Source: VAZQ01 sp040510815 (GTDB taxonomy: Bacteria; Pseudomonadota; Alphaproteobacteria; Rhizobiales; Xanthobacteraceae). From it: a DNA stretch of 17,468 nucleotides. The notes beneath the pieces are model-generated. The model did not search any database and was not told the origin of the DNA. It saw only the letters and a list, made by a program, of their open reading frames with translations. Location: positions 1 through 17,468 of the forward strand of contig JBEVIH010000236.1 of the NCBI GenBank assembly GCA_040510815.1. Direction: 5' to 3'. A program made the position numbers and the translations under genes. Below are positions 6,866 through 14,711 of this stretch, piece after piece (the stretch's first letter is position 1; each line of letters opens with the position of its first letter).

Positions 6866-7582
6866 ATGAGTCGCGCTATATCCAGTCGCGCCGCCACCGC
6901 CATCCGCCTGCCGCTCGGCGAGGAGGACATCCGTCCGACCTTCCGCCGCGAGCGCGCGGCGCTCAAGCGCGGCATCTGGCCGGTCGCCGGCTGCGACGAG
7001 GCGGGCAGGGGGCCGCTCGCCGGCCCGGTGGTGGCCGCCGCCGTGATCCTCGACCCCAAGCGGGTGCCGCGCGGCCTCGACGACTCCAAGAAGCTCGATC
7101 CCGAGATCCGCGAGAAGCTCCACGCCAGGATTTGCGCCAGCGCCGAGGTCGCGGTCGCCTTCGCGCCGCCGTCGCGCATCGACCGCGACAATATCCTGCG
7201 CGCCTCGCTGTGGGCGCTGGCGCGGGCGGTGGCGGCGTTGCCGATCCGGCCGCGGCTCGTTTTCGTCGACGGCCGCGACCGCATCGAGAGCTGCTGCGAT
7301 TGCGAGGCGGTGATCAGCGGCGACGCGATCATCGCGTCGATCGCCGCCGCCTCGATCGTCGCCAAGGTCACGCGCGACCGGCTGATGACGCGACTGGGGC
7401 TTTGCCACCCGGGCTACGGCTTCGAGCACCACAAGGGCTACAGCGTGCCCGAGCATTTCGCCGCGCTGGCGCGGCTCGGCCCGACCGTCCACCATCGCCG
7501 CTCGTTCGCCCCGGTGGCGGCCTGCTACGGCGACTTGGAACCGGCTACCGCCGCCGTCACGCCAAGCTTGTTGCCTCGCTAG
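6866..7582 (+). CDS. rnhB: Ribonuclease HII
   Basis: This 238-residue enzyme cleaves RNA in RNA-DNA hybrids and removes ribonucleotides misincorporated in DNA. The catalytic acids are visible: Asp44 and Glu45 in CDEAGRGPLAGPVV, Asp135 in FVDGRD, and Asp153 in SGDAIIASIAAASIVAKV. The substrate-handling HPGYGFEHHKGY motif (181-192) and VPEHFAAL follow. The N-terminal 40 residues are an extension common in alphaproteobacterial copies. In many alphaproteobacteria rnhB is followed by the cell-cycle methylase ccrM; here a membrane glycosyltransferase-like gene follows 48 bases later. The start ATG at 6866 has no strong ribosome site. Confidence 0.97.
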   Translation: MSRAISSRAATAIRLPLGEEDIRPTFRRERAALKRGIWPVAGCDEAGRGPLAGPVVAAAVILDPKRVPRGLDDSKKLDPEIREKLHARICASAEVAVAFAPPSRIDRDNILRASLWALARAVAALPIRPRLVFVDGRDRIESCCDCEAVISGDAIIASIAAASIVAKVTRDRLMTRLGLCHPGYGFEHHKGYSVPEHFAALARLGPTVHHRRSFAPVAACYGDLEPATAAVTPSLLPR

Positions 7583-7630
7583 CGGCAGGGCCTTATCTCT
7601 GCCGGTCGGGTAGGGTGGCCGCGCCGAGCG

Positions 7631-9169
7631 ATGCTTTACGTCTCTATCTTCGTGGAACTGTTGCGTTCGCGTCCGGCGCTGGCGATCTGGGTCGCCGCGC
7701 TCGCCCAGGCGGCGCTTTGGACGCTGGTTCCGCTGCTGTTCTATTCCGGCCCGCCGGGCGACCTGCCGAACGTGCTGGCGGTGGGACACGAGTTTCAGCT
7801 CGGCACCTATCTCGGACCCCCGCTCGCCTTTTGGCTCGCCGACCTCGCCTTCGAGGTCGCCGGCCTGTTCGGCGTCTACGCGCTGTCACAGGTCTGCGTC
7901 GTCGTCACCTACTGGGCGGTGTTCGCGCTCGGCCGCTCGATCGTCGGGGCCCAGCACGCCGCGATGGCGGTGCTGCTGATGGTCGGCGTCTCCGCCTTCA
8001 CGGTGCCGACCCCGGACTTCGGGCCGGTGGTCCTCACCATGCCGCTGTGGTCGGTCATCCTGCTGCACTATTGGCGGGCGGTGGGCGAGGGCCGGCGCGG
8101 GTATTGGCTCGCGCTCGCCATCGAGATCGGCCTGCTCCTGCTCACGACCTATGCCGGGCTGATGCTGCTCGTGCTGCTGGTGCTGTTCACGCTCACCAAT
8201 CGGCGGGCCCGCGCTGCGCTGCGCTCCTATGATCCGTGGCTGGCGACCGTGGTCGCCGTGTTCGTGATGTTTCCGCATCTCATTTGGCTCCTGGACACCA
8301 GCGAAGGTTTGCTGGCGATGCTGCTGCGCCTGGGTGCGCCGGAAGCTGTGGCCGACAATTTCGTCGCCTGGCTGCGCCTGGTGGCGCTGATCCTGGTCGC
8401 CCATGCCGGCCTCGTCGTCCTGGTCGCGCTGGCGGCCGGCTGGCCGTGGCCGCGGCGCGAGCCCGCGCCGGTGATCGTGCGTCCTCCGGTCGACCCGTTT
8501 GCGCGGCAATACGTCTATTTCTTCGCGGTGCTGCCGCCCTTCACCGGCACGCTGATCGCCGTGCTGATCGGATGGACCGGGCCGGTCGGCGGCATTGCAC
8601 CGCTGGTCGTGCTCTCCGGCCTGGCGGTGGTCGTGGCGGCCGGCGAGGGCATTCGTTTCGGCCGCCAGCATGTCGTCATCGCCACCTGGTTCGGCCTGCT
8701 GCTCATCCCGCCGCTGATGGCGGCGCTCTCACTCGTCGTCCTGCCGTGGTTCAACATCGACCTGCGCATATCGCAGCCGGCCCAGGCCATGGCGCGCTTC
8801 TTCTCCGAGAGCTTCGAACGCCGCTTCAACATGCCGCTGCAGATCGTTGCGGGTGATCCGCGCACCGCGGCGCTGGTCGCGCTCGGCGCGCCGAGCCGGC
8901 CGAGCCTCTATCTCTACGCCACCCCCGAGCGCTCGCCGTGGGTCACGCCGGAAACGATCAAGAACAAGGGTGCGATCGTGGTCTGGCCGACCACCGATAC
9001 GGCGGGGACGCCGCCGGCGGCGATCAAGGAACGCTTCCCGGACCTGGTGCCCGAGGTGCCGCGCGTATTCGCCCGATCGGTGCAGGGGCGGCTGCCGCTC
9101 ATCCGCATCGGCTGGGCGGTGGTCAGGCCGCAAGCGGAAGACAGGCAACGGGCGACGGAGAACAGATAG
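7631..9169 (+). CDS. GT39/ArnT-like polytopic membrane glycosyltransferase
   Basis: This 512-residue protein has about ten hydrophobic segments between residues 15 and 375 and a soluble C-terminal tail of about 130 residues. The first extracytoplasmic loop has GHEFQLGTYLGPPLAFWL (52-69), which fits the PMT_2/ArnT pattern (an acidic residue, then an aromatic-x-PPL-x-x-W motif). Such proteins move sugars from polyprenyl carriers onto lipids, glycans or proteins at the periplasmic face. The usual DE pair of the catalytic loop is HE here (His53, Glu54), so one acid is absent. The tail lacks an obvious catalytic motif. It lies 48 bases after rnhB on the same strand and converges with cydB, 30 bases away. 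The acceptor cannot be inferred. Confidence 0.75.
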   Translation: MLYVSIFVELLRSRPALAIWVAALAQAALWTLVPLLFYSGPPGDLPNVLAVGHEFQLGTYLGPPLAFWLADLAFEVAGLFGVYALSQVCVVVTYWAVFALGRSIVGAQHAAMAVLLMVGVSAFTVPTPDFGPVVLTMPLWSVILLHYWRAVGEGRRGYWLALAIEIGLLLLTTYAGLMLLVLLVLFTLTNRRARAALRSYDPWLATVVAVFVMFPHLIWLLDTSEGLLAMLLRLGAPEAVADNFVAWLRLVALILVAHAGLVVLVALAAGWPWPRREPAPVIVRPPVDPFARQYVYFFAVLPPFTGTLIAVLIGWTGPVGGIAPLVVLSGLAVVVAAGEGIRFGRQHVVIATWFGLLLIPPLMAALSLVVLPWFNIDLRISQPAQAMARFFSESFERRFNMPLQIVAGDPRTAALVALGAPSRPSLYLYATPERSPWVTPETIKNKGAIVVWPTTDTAGTPPAAIKERFPDLVPEVPRVFARSVQGRLPLIRIGWAVVRPQAEDRQRATENR

Positions 9170-9199
9170 CCCTCCATCCCCGGTCAAGCCGACCGCTGC

Positions 9200-10204
9200 T
9201 CAGTGGTAGCCCTCGCCTTCGCGCACCTTGCCGCGGAACAGCCAATAGACGAACACGATGTAGCCGAGGATGATCGGCAGCAGCGCGACGGTGCCGACCA
9301 GCATGAAGATCTGGCTCGACGGCGCGGCCGCGGTCTGCCAGACCGTGAGCGTCGGCGGCACCAGATAGGGAAAGATCGAGATCACCAGGCCGAGATAGCC
9401 GAGCAGGAACAGCGCGATCGACGCGAGGAACGGCGGCACCTCGCGTCCGGCGTCGAGCCAGCGCCAGGCCATCAGCGCCGTCAATGCCGTGATCAGCGGC
9501 ACCGGCCAGAGGAAGTAGATGTTCGGGGTCGAGAACCAGCGCGCGGCGATCCGCTCGAAGGCGAGCGGCGTCCACAGGCTCACCACGCCCATGAATGCCA
9601 GCACGCCGATGAGCAGCGCCTTGGCCTGACCGTGGGCGCGCTCGGCGACTGCGCCGTCCGTCTTCATCACCAGCCAAGTGGCGCCGAGCAGCGCGTAGCC
9701 GGTCACGACACCGAGGCCGCACAGGGCCGCAAACGGCGTTGCCCAGTCGAACGGCCCGCCCGCGAAAGCGCCGTTCTCCACCTTGATGCCCTGAATGAGC
9801 CCGCCCAGGATGAGGCCTTGGCAAAAGGCCGCCACGGTCGAGCCGCCCGCGAAAGCGAAATTCCAATATTTCCTACTGGTGACCGCGACCCAGCGGAACT
9901 CGAAGGCGACGCCGCGAAACACCAGCGCCAGCAGCATGACGATGACCGGGATGTAGAGCGCCGGCATGACCACCGCGTAGGCCTGCGGGAACGCGACCCA
10001 CAAGCCGCCGCCGCCGAGCACCAGCCAGGTCTCGTTGCCGTCCCAGAACGGCGCCACCGAGTTCATCATCTGGTCGCGCTCGCGCTCATTGCCCGCGTAA
10101 GGAAACAGGATGCCGACGCCCAGGTCGAACCCGTCGAGGATGACGTAGAGCGCGACGGCGGTGCCGATCAACGCGGCCCAGATCACCGGAAGGTACCATT
10201 CCAT
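9200..10204 (-). CDS. cydB: Cytochrome bd ubiquinol oxidase subunit II
   Basis: This 334-residue inner-membrane subunit of the bd-type quinol oxidase pairs with CydA to reduce oxygen to water. It has about eight to nine transmembrane segments, the family motif LDGFDLGVGILFPY (residues 23-36) and APFWDGNETWLVLGGGGLW (51-69). Length and motifs fit the short-loop (CIO-like) class. It begins 18 bases after cydA, so the two form an operon. No cydX-like small ORF fits in the 30 bases between its stop and the convergent gene, and no cydDC genes are in the window. The identification is certain at family level. Confidence 0.97.
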   Translation of the reverse strand: MEWYLPVIWAALIGTAVALYVILDGFDLGVGILFPYAGNERERDQMMNSVAPFWDGNETWLVLGGGGLWVAFPQAYAVVMPALYIPVIVMLLALVFRGVAFEFRWVAVTSRKYWNFAFAGGSTVAAFCQGLILGGLIQGIKVENGAFAGGPFDWATPFAALCGLGVVTGYALLGATWLVMKTDGAVAERAHGQAKALLIGVLAFMGVVSLWTPLAFERIAARWFSTPNIYFLWPVPLITALTALMAWRWLDAGREVPPFLASIALFLLGYLGLVISIFPYLVPPTLTVWQTAAAPSSQIFMLVGTVALLPIILGYIVFVYWLFRGKVREGEGYH

Positions 10205-10222
10205 GGCGTCGACCTCCGGATA

Positions 10223-11623
10223 TCACCGTTGCGGCGACAGGATTTCGCGCCCGGCTTCGACGGCCGATGACAAAGGCCGCACCGGCGTGCCCATCTCGGG
10301 GGGCTCGACCGCGCGCCCTTCCGGACCTTTGTTGATCAGCCGGTTGATGTAATAGATGCCCATCGCGAACACGATGCCGTAGACCAGCACGAACAAGGCG
10401 AGGGTGGTGGCGATGCTTGCGGCCGGCACCGGCGAGGTCGCGTCGGCGGTGCGCAGCACGCCGTGCACGAGCCAAGGCTGCCGGCCGGTTTCGGTGACGA
10501 TCCAGCCCGAGATCACCGCGACGAAGCCGAGCCACCAGCCGTGGGCGACCGGCCACAGATACCATCTCGCTTCGAACAGCCGCCGTCGCCACCACAGCCA
10601 GGCGCCGACGAGGCCGGCCACGATCATCAGGAGGCCGACGCCCACCATGATCCGGAAGGCGAAGAAGACCGGGATGAGCGGCGGCCGGTCGGCCGGCGGC
10701 ACGCTCTTGAGACCGGGGAATAGGCCGTTGGGATCGTGCCTGAGGATGAGCGATCCGGCCTTCGGGATCGCGATCTCGAAACGGTTCATCTCGGCCTTCT
10801 CGTCCGGCCAGGCGAACAGCACCAGCGCGCCGGGCTTGCTGCCGTCCCAATGCGCCTCCATTGCCGCGATCTTGATCGGCTGGTGCTCGAGCGTGTTGAG
10901 CCCGTGCTGGTCGCCGATCAGGAGCTGCAATGGACCGAGCAAGGCCAGCATGCCGATCCCCATGCGCATCATGGTCCGGCTCTCCTCGGGATGGCGCCCG
11001 GCCAGCAGGTAACGGGCGCCGACCGCCAGCACCACCAGCGAGGTCGTCAGGTAGGTGGCGGTGAGCATGTGGGCGAAGCGATAGGGAAAGCTCGGATTGA
11101 AGATGATCGCGAGCCAATCGAGCGGATAGGCGACGCCGGCGCGCAGCTCGTAGCCCACCGGCGTCTGCATCCACGAATTCGCCGCCAGGATCCAGAACGC
11201 CGAGATGGCGGTGCCGACGGCGACGAAGATCGCCGACATCACGTGCAGCCACGGCGGCACCCGCCGCCAGCCGAACAGCATCACGCCGAGGAACGTCGCT
11301 TCGAGGAAGAAGGCGGTGAGCACCTCGTAGCCGATGAGCGGGCCGACCACGTTGCCGGCGACCACCGAGAACCGGCTCCAATTGGTGCCGAACTGGTAGC
11401 TGAGCACGATGCCCGACACCACGCCCATTGCGAACGAGACCGCGAAGATCTTGGTCCAGAACCGGGCCAGCCGGTGCAGATGCTCGCGCCCGGTGAGCAT
11501 CCAGCGCACCAGCAGCGTGGCGATGAACGCGGACAGCCCGATCGTGAAGCTCGGGAAAATGATGTGGAACGTCACCGTGAAGGCGAACTGCAGGCGCGCC
11601 AGCAGGACGGGATCGAGGTCCAT
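10223..11623 (-). CDS. cydA: Cytochrome bd ubiquinol oxidase subunit I
   Basis: This 466-residue subunit carries the haems and quinol site of cytochrome bd. Expected ligands are visible: His20 (haem d/b595 region, FHIIFPSF), His185 (RFAHMLTATYL) and Met326 in FAFRIM, the latter two for haem b558. Glu100 and Glu108 lie in GYEVLTAFFLEATFLG, and Lys251 and Glu256 of the quinol site in KIAAMEAHW. The GRQPW motif is at 380-384. The Q-loop between about 240 and 318 is short, as in cyanide-insensitive (CioA-type) oxidases. The ATG at 11623 gives a complete N-terminus; its ribosome site is weak. No FNR/FixK-like box was recognised in the 283-base divergent gap to the purine permease gene. Confidence 0.97.
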   Translation of the reverse strand: MDLDPVLLARLQFAFTVTFHIIFPSFTIGLSAFIATLLVRWMLTGREHLHRLARFWTKIFAVSFAMGVVSGIVLSYQFGTNWSRFSVVAGNVVGPLIGYEVLTAFFLEATFLGVMLFGWRRVPPWLHVMSAIFVAVGTAISAFWILAANSWMQTPVGYELRAGVAYPLDWLAIIFNPSFPYRFAHMLTATYLTTSLVVLAVGARYLLAGRHPEESRTMMRMGIGMLALLGPLQLLIGDQHGLNTLEHQPIKIAAMEAHWDGSKPGALVLFAWPDEKAEMNRFEIAIPKAGSLILRHDPNGLFPGLKSVPPADRPPLIPVFFAFRIMVGVGLLMIVAGLVGAWLWWRRRLFEARWYLWPVAHGWWLGFVAVISGWIVTETGRQPWLVHGVLRTADATSPVPAASIATTLALFVLVYGIVFAMGIYYINRLINKGPEGRAVEPPEMGTPVRPLSSAVEAGREILSPQR

Positions 11624-11906
11624 CGGTCATTCCCGAGAGGTGAAAGGAGAATCGAACCGTGGGTTTATCCATCATCGCGCAAGTCCGGGGACCGCGCCAG
11701 CATCAAAGATCAGAAGTCTGTGAGCAGCATCCGGTGACGGCCAATCGGTGGAGCTGGTGCTGATGCCTGGTGGTGGACAAATCGCCGATGGCGGTGGGTC
11801 GGCCGCGGCTTCCCGGCTATGGTGGCGGGAACGGCTCGGGTCCGTCGGTTTGAGCTTGCACGAACCGCGAAACGGCGGCGGCCCGCGCCATCGGCTGGGG
11901 GAAGCG

Positions 11907-13238
11907 ATGACCGATTCGACGAGCTCTACGACCGAGCGCTCGCTGCTCGACCGCTATTTCGGCCTGCGCGAGAACGGCACCGATGTACGCACCGAGTTCA
12001 TCGCCGGCCTCACCACCTTTCTGACGATGGTCTACATCGTGTTCGTCAACCCGCAGATTCTGGGCAATGCGGGCATGGACAAGGGCGCGGTGTTCGTCGC
12101 GACCTGTCTCGCGGCGGCGGTCACGACGCTGGTGATGGCGCTCTATGCCAACTACCCGATCGCGCTCGCGCCCGGCATGGGGCTCAACGCCTTCTTCGCC
12201 TTCACGGTGGTGCTCGCCTACAAATATACCTGGCAGCAGGCCTTGGCCGTGGTGTTCTACTCCGGCCTGCTGTTCTTCCTGATCTCGATCTTCCGCCTGC
12301 GCGAATACGTCATCAATTCGATCCCGAAGAACCTGAAGGTGGCGATCTCCGCCGGCATCGGGCTCTTCCTCGCCATTATCGCACTCGAGGAAGCCAAGAT
12401 CGTCGTCGCGCAACCGGCGACCTTGGTGACGCTCGGCGATCTCAAGGAACCGGCGGCGATCCTCTGCCTGCTCGGCTTCGTGCTGATCGCCGCGCTCAGC
12501 GCCCGCGGGATCGTCGGCGCAACGTTGATCGGCATCCTGGCCGTGACCGTGATCGGCATCCCGCTCGGCTTGGCCAAGTTCACCGGTATCGTGTCGATGC
12601 CGCCCTCGCTGGCGCCGACCTTCCTGCAGCTCGACTTCTCGCGCACGTTCGAGCTGAGCTTTCTGATTGCCGTGTTCAGCCTCTTGATACTGGACGTGTT
12701 CGACAACGCCGGCACGTTGATCGGTGTCGCTCACCGCGCCGGGCTCCTGGACAAGGACGGCAACCTGCCGCGCATGAAGCAGGCGCTCATCTCCGACAGC
12801 TTTGCGGCCATGTTCGGCGCCATGATCGGCACCTCCACCACCTGCAGCTATATCGAGAGCACGGCCGGGGTCGCGGCGGGCGGGCGCACCGGCCTGACCG
12901 CAGTCTTCGTCGCCATCTTCTTTCTGCTCACTTTGTTTTTCTCTCCGCTCGCCGGTATGGTGCCGGCCTATGCTTCGGGGGCGGCGCTGCTGTTCGTCGC
13001 CTGCGTGATGACCCGCGGTCTCGCCGAGATCGACTGGGAGGACATCACCGAATCCGCCCCCGCGGTCGTGACCGCCGTAACGATGCCGCTCACCTATTCG
13101 ATCGCGACCGGCATCGGGCTCGGCTTCATCACCTATGCGCTGTCGAAAATCCTCGCCGGCAGGTTCGCTGAGGCGAAGCCGGCGGTGGTCATCCTGGCGA
13201 TCCTGTTCGCGGTCAAGTTCGCGGTGTCCGGGGGGTGA
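11907..13238 (+). CDS. NCS2/AzgA-family purine permease
   Basis: This 443-residue inner-membrane symporter belongs to the AzgA branch of the NCS2 family, which imports adenine, guanine or hypoxanthine. Family motifs are APGMGLNAFFAFTV (residues 88-101), the substrate-site FDNAGTLIGV, and GTSTTCSYIEST followed by GVAAGGRTG. About twelve to fourteen membrane segments are evident. The ATG at 11907 is chosen because GGGGGAAG sits just upstream and the AzgA N-terminal LLDRYFGLRENGT begins soon after. The open frame back to 11748 lacks family similarity. It is followed at 11 bases by a small ORF and then a cupin gene, probably one operon. The exact purine is not determinable. Confidence 0.94.
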   Translation: MTDSTSSTTERSLLDRYFGLRENGTDVRTEFIAGLTTFLTMVYIVFVNPQILGNAGMDKGAVFVATCLAAAVTTLVMALYANYPIALAPGMGLNAFFAFTVVLAYKYTWQQALAVVFYSGLLFFLISIFRLREYVINSIPKNLKVAISAGIGLFLAIIALEEAKIVVAQPATLVTLGDLKEPAAILCLLGFVLIAALSARGIVGATLIGILAVTVIGIPLGLAKFTGIVSMPPSLAPTFLQLDFSRTFELSFLIAVFSLLILDVFDNAGTLIGVAHRAGLLDKDGNLPRMKQALISDSFAAMFGAMIGTSTTCSYIESTAGVAAGGRTGLTAVFVAIFFLLTLFFSPLAGMVPAYASGAALLFVACVMTRGLAEIDWEDITESAPAVVTAVTMPLTYSIATGIGLGFITYALSKILAGRFAEAKPAVVILAILFAVKFAVSGG

Positions 13239-13249
13239 AGGAGGACGCA

Positions 13250-13357
13250 ATGACGGCGATCAATCCGATGCCCGGCGCGGCGCTGGCCGCGGCACTGGCG
13301 GTCTTGGCACGGGGCCCGGGTGAACCGTCGGTAATCGAGCTCGCAGCATTGGAGTGA
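13250..13357 (+). CDS. Small ORF, 35 residues, between permease and cupin
   Basis: An ATG at 13250 is preceded by a perfect AAGGAGG (13238-13244), spaced 5 bases, the best ribosome site in the window. The frame encodes 35 residues: an Ala/Leu-rich stretch (residues 9-20, GAALAAALAVLA) and an acidic end. It stops at 13357, four bases before the cupin ATG, whose own GGAG lies inside the last codons. This tight spacing on both sides suggests translational coupling in one mRNA. I recognise no family. It could be a leader peptide, a small membrane-active protein, or a remnant; its hydrophobic stretch is only about a dozen residues. Confidence 0.5.
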   Translation: MTAINPMPGAALAAALAVLARGPGEPSVIELAALE

Positions 13358-13361
13358 CAAC

Positions 13362-13727
13362 ATGCCCAAGCTTTCCGGATACGGCGCGCTCGCCGAGCTT
13401 GCCGAGGAGCGCATCACCGACAAGATCAGCCGCCGCGTGGTGGCGGGCGAGCAAGGTATGATCGTGTGGTGGAGCATCAAGGCCGGGGCCCATGCCGCCG
13501 CCCACAAGCATCCGCACGAGCAGATCGTCTGGATGCTCAAAGGCAAGATGGAGTTCCGCCTCGGCAGCGAGCGGCGCGTGTGCGGGGCGGGCGACATCGC
13601 GGTGATCCCCGGCGGCGTCGAGCACGAGGCCTGGTTTCCCGAGGACACCGAGGTGATCGACGTGTTCGCGCCGCCGCGCGAGGATTTTCTGGCCGGCGGC
13701 ACACCCGCCTATATGCGGGAAGGCTGA
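13362..13727 (+). CDS. Cupin-domain protein
   Basis: This 121-residue single-cupin protein carries motif 1 as HKHPHEQIVWMLKGKMEF (residues 48-65), with likely metal ligands among His48, His50, His52 and Glu53. Motif 2 is GDIAVIPGGVEHEA (77-90), with His88. Cupins include sugar isomerases, dioxygenases and ligand sensors, and nothing fixes its reaction. It is the third gene of the probable purine-permease operon, four bases after the small ORF, which suggests a role linked to the imported compound; this is inference only. A short CCGGCG/CGCCGG hairpin (13751-13769) follows but has no T-tract. Confidence 0.88.
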   Translation: MPKLSGYGALAELAEERITDKISRRVVAGEQGMIVWWSIKAGAHAAAHKHPHEQIVWMLKGKMEFRLGSERRVCGAGDIAVIPGGVEHEAWFPEDTEVIDVFAPPREDFLAGGTPAYMREG

Positions 13728-13859
13728 GGGAACGCGATCCTGCCGTGGTCCCGGCGTTTCAGGCGCCGGCATGACGGGCGTCCGGAAGGCCGATTGCCGC
13801 ACGCGTGGCGGATACCTACATCTTGCCCCTGACCGCAGTGTTCGGCTGGGAATGTCGTC

Positions 13860-14660
13860 ATGTCGCTCTTGCCGCGATGGCGTAGCTTCGGATTGGGCAG
13901 AGGCCGGGCGGACGAAGCAGCCCTCGAGGAGCGCGTCACGGCGTTGCAGGCGGCGCTTGCCACCTGCAAGGAAACGGCCCACCGTTGGGCGCAGTGGCGA
14001 TACTGGCTGGTGGCGACCACCGCCGTGGTCTTTCTGGCGTTGGGCTTCGTGTTGGGCGTCTACAGCGCTCCGCTCAAGCAGGCGGCCGTTGATCTGGCCG
14101 CGGCAGTGGGCCTGGCGTCTCCGTCCCGCAATGCCGACGCGGCGATTGCCGCCTATCAGAATGGCGATTACGCAGCCGCGCTGCAGCTTTCGCGCCCGCT
14201 GGCCGATCAGGGCGACGCCCGCGCCCAATCCACCCTCGGCCTCATCTATTACGGCGGCCGCGGCGTGCCGCAGGACGACAACGAAGCGGTGAAGTGGTTT
14301 CGCCGCGCCGCCGACCAGGACGATGTCGTGGGCAACCTCTATCTGGGGGTGATGTTTGCCGATGGCCGCGGTGTGCCGCAGGATTACGCCGAGGCGGCGA
14401 AGTGGTATCGCCTCGCCGCCAATCTGGGCGATGCCCAAGCCCAGTACAATCTCGGCCTCGCCTACGCCAAGGGCGAGGGCGTATTCCACGACAAGGTCAG
14501 GGCGCACATGTGGTTCAATCTCGCTGCCGCGCGCTTTCCGGCGTCCGACCTCCGCAGCCGCACCGCCGCCGTCAGGAACCGCGACCTGGTGGCGGGCAAC
14601 ATGACGCCCGAGCAGCTTGCCGAAGCGCAGAAGTTGGCGCGCGACTGGAAGCCGAAATGA
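13860..14660 (+). CDS. Membrane-anchored Sel1-repeat protein
   Basis: This 266-residue protein has a cytoplasmic N-terminus with a short heptad-like helix (residues 18-40), one transmembrane helix (about 48-68), and then about three to four Sel1-like repeats (roughly 102-224). Repeat signatures are LGLIYYGGRGVPQD, LGVMFADGRGVPQD and LGLAYAKGEGV, each followed by AxxWxxxAA-type helices. Sel1 repeats bind other proteins. Topology suggests the repeats face the periplasm, where they may scaffold envelope complexes. The ATG at 13860 starts just before the basic N-terminus and has no strong ribosome site. It lies 132 bases after the cupin and converges with the PurC-PurE fusion. Partners are unknown. 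Confidence 0.88.
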   Translation: MSLLPRWRSFGLGRGRADEAALEERVTALQAALATCKETAHRWAQWRYWLVATTAVVFLALGFVLGVYSAPLKQAAVDLAAAVGLASPSRNADAAIAAYQNGDYAAALQLSRPLADQGDARAQSTLGLIYYGGRGVPQDDNEAVKWFRRAADQDDVVGNLYLGVMFADGRGVPQDYAEAAKWYRLAANLGDAQAQYNLGLAYAKGEGVFHDKVRAHMWFNLAAARFPASDLRSRTAAVRNRDLVAGNMTPEQLAEAQKLARDWKPK

Positions 14661-14711
14661 CAGGCGCGGCGCCGACCGCGCTGCCGCCTGTGGCGCCCAT
14701 GCGTCTCTTGA

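Noticed and set aside
9203..10270. Long open frame on the plus strand opposite cydB
   Set aside because: It is rich in Arg, Asp, Glu and His with no fold or family, typical of a GC-rich antisense shadow of a conserved gene.
11624..11906. Divergent gap between cydA and the purine permease gene
   Set aside because: Searched for FNR/FixK-like, riboswitch-like or palindromic signals and found none convincing; it presumably holds both promoters, and the open frame from 11748 lacks family similarity.
11817..13250. Long minus-strand frame opposite the AzgA-type permease
   Set aside because: Low-complexity charged composition (Asp/Glu/Arg/Gln/His) and full overlap with a clear membrane transporter gene; a shadow frame.
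13751..13769. CCGGCG/CGCCGG hairpin after the cupin gene
   Set aside because: Six-base stem with a 7-base loop but no T-tract; not enough to call a terminator.
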